A DNA stretch of 5,979 nucleotides from JASFJH01 sp050117725 (GTDB lineage: Bacteria > Pseudomonadota > Gammaproteobacteria > AKS1). Both the position numbers and the translations under genes were made by a program. Below, one piece after another: positions 5,473 through 5,979 of this stretch. Each line of letters opens with the position of its first letter. The first letter of the stretch is position 1. Under the pieces are notes generated by a model. It ran no database searches. It saw only the letters and a list, made by a program, of their open reading frames with translations, and was not told where the DNA came from. The stretch is taken from positions 1 through 5,979 of the forward strand of contig JASFME010000144.1 of assembly GCA_050117725.1 (NCBI GenBank). Reading direction: 5' to 3'.

Positions 5473-5979
5473 CTAGATGCCGGCCTTGCCCAGTTCTTCC
5501 ATCTTCTTCAGCCAGCGCTCGCGATGTCTGGCACTGCCGTCCACGTTGCCGATCAGGCTTTCCCGCACGGGCTTGATGCCGCAGAACTTGAGAATGTTTT
5601 TTTCCAGGCTCTTCAGGCTGTGGGCGCGGAAGATCCAGCGGTACGCGAAGGCGGGCATGCCCATCGTGACTATGATGCGGGCCGATTTCCCTTTCAGTAA
5701 TTTTTTCCAGAACTTGCCCTCCCTGCCTGCCTCCATGGCAAAGCCATGGCGGAATACCTGTTCGATGAAGCCCTTTAACAAAGCCGGCATACTGCCCAGC
5801 CACAGCGGGTAGATGAACACGAGGTGATCGGCCCGGCGGATGTCTTCCTGGCATTGTGCGATGATTGGTGGCGGTGCCTCGTCATAAAACTCTTCATAGC
5901 GGCGTATTAGCGGAAAATCGAGTGCCGCCACGGTGATGGTTTTCACTTCATGGCCGCCCTGTCTGGCACCGTGGGCATA
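5473..5979 (-). CDS. Flavodoxin-fold NAD(P)H:quinone oxidoreductase (MdaB/KefF-like), N-terminus cut by window edge
   Basis: The frame stays open to the window edge, giving the last 168 residues of a Flavodoxin_2-type protein; families of this type are about 190-200 residues, so about 25 N-terminal residues, including the first flavin phosphate-binding loop, are missing. A GTG at 5946 is internal, because the upstream residues (YAHGARQGGHEV) fit the family helix and second strand. ADHLVFIYPLWLGSMPALLKG lies at residues 50-70 counted from the edge, with the characteristic YPLW and MPALLKG flavin-site motifs, followed by VFRHGFA. Such cytosolic enzymes carry FMN or FAD and reduce quinones by two electrons using NAD(P)H; some are ancillary subunits of potassium-efflux systems. 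The gene converges on the 62-residue gene with eight bases between stops. Exact substrate and subfamily cannot be settled from this part. Confidence 0.88.
   Translation of the reverse strand, partial: YAHGARQGGHEVKTITVAALDFPLIRRYEEFYDEAPPPIIAQCQEDIRRADHLVFIYPLWLGSMPALLKGFIEQVFRHGFAMEAGREGKFWKKLLKGKSARIIVTMGMPAFAYRWIFRAHSLKSLEKNILKFCGIKPVRESLIGNVDGSARHRERWLKKMEELGKAGI

Noticed and set aside
5465..5495. Possible bidirectional terminator between the convergent 3' ends (CTGGG...CCCAG).
   Set aside because: The stem is short and interrupted, lies mostly inside the flavoprotein coding sequence, and has no T-run on either side.
5473..5946. GTG at 5946 as the true start of the flavoprotein.
   Set aside because: The frame continues to the window edge with residues matching the family, and starting at 5946 would remove the first flavin-binding strand and loop.

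Overview
The window looks like part of a moderately GC-rich proteobacterial chromosome. The protein styles (RssA-like patatin lipoprotein, HlyIII/TrhA membrane protein, Cache/PAS-like GGDEF sensor, MdaB/KefF-like flavoprotein) point most naturally to a gammaproteobacterium, but that placement is an inference; no rRNA or other marker gene is present. I see no mobile element, CRISPR array, tRNA or rRNA.

Layout. Positions 1-3072 hold three genes, all on the minus strand and read from right to left: a membrane-anchored diguanylate cyclase (3072-1630), a patatin-like phospholipase lipoprotein (1592-657), and a hemolysin III/TrhA-type membrane protein (534-1, cut by the window edge). The gaps are 37 and 122 bases, so the first two genes are probably co-transcribed and the third may be. 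Positions 3073-3280 are a 208-base divergent promoter region. Positions 3281-5464 hold a plus-strand pair: a 654-residue two-enzyme fusion and a 62-residue orphan protein 30 bases downstream. Positions 5473-5979 hold the 3' part of a minus-strand flavodoxin-fold quinone reductase gene. It converges on the small gene with only 8 bases between stop codons, and its N-terminus lies beyond the window.

The notable gene is the fusion at 3281-5245. Residues about 1-300 resemble the Clp1/Grc3/Nol9 family (P-loop RNA 5'-hydroxyl kinases). Residues about 310-654 are a metallo-beta-lactamase nuclease with RNase Z signatures: HxHxDH, the later His/Asp/His ligands, and the PGP/LK substrate-arm motif. One chain therefore appears to carry an RNA 5'-end kinase and an RNA endonuclease. 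The downstream 62-residue protein is a candidate accessory partner. On the other side of the divergent region, the cyclase, lipase and TrhA genes suggest a c-di-GMP and envelope-lipid theme, with no sequence evidence linking them functionally to the RNA enzyme.
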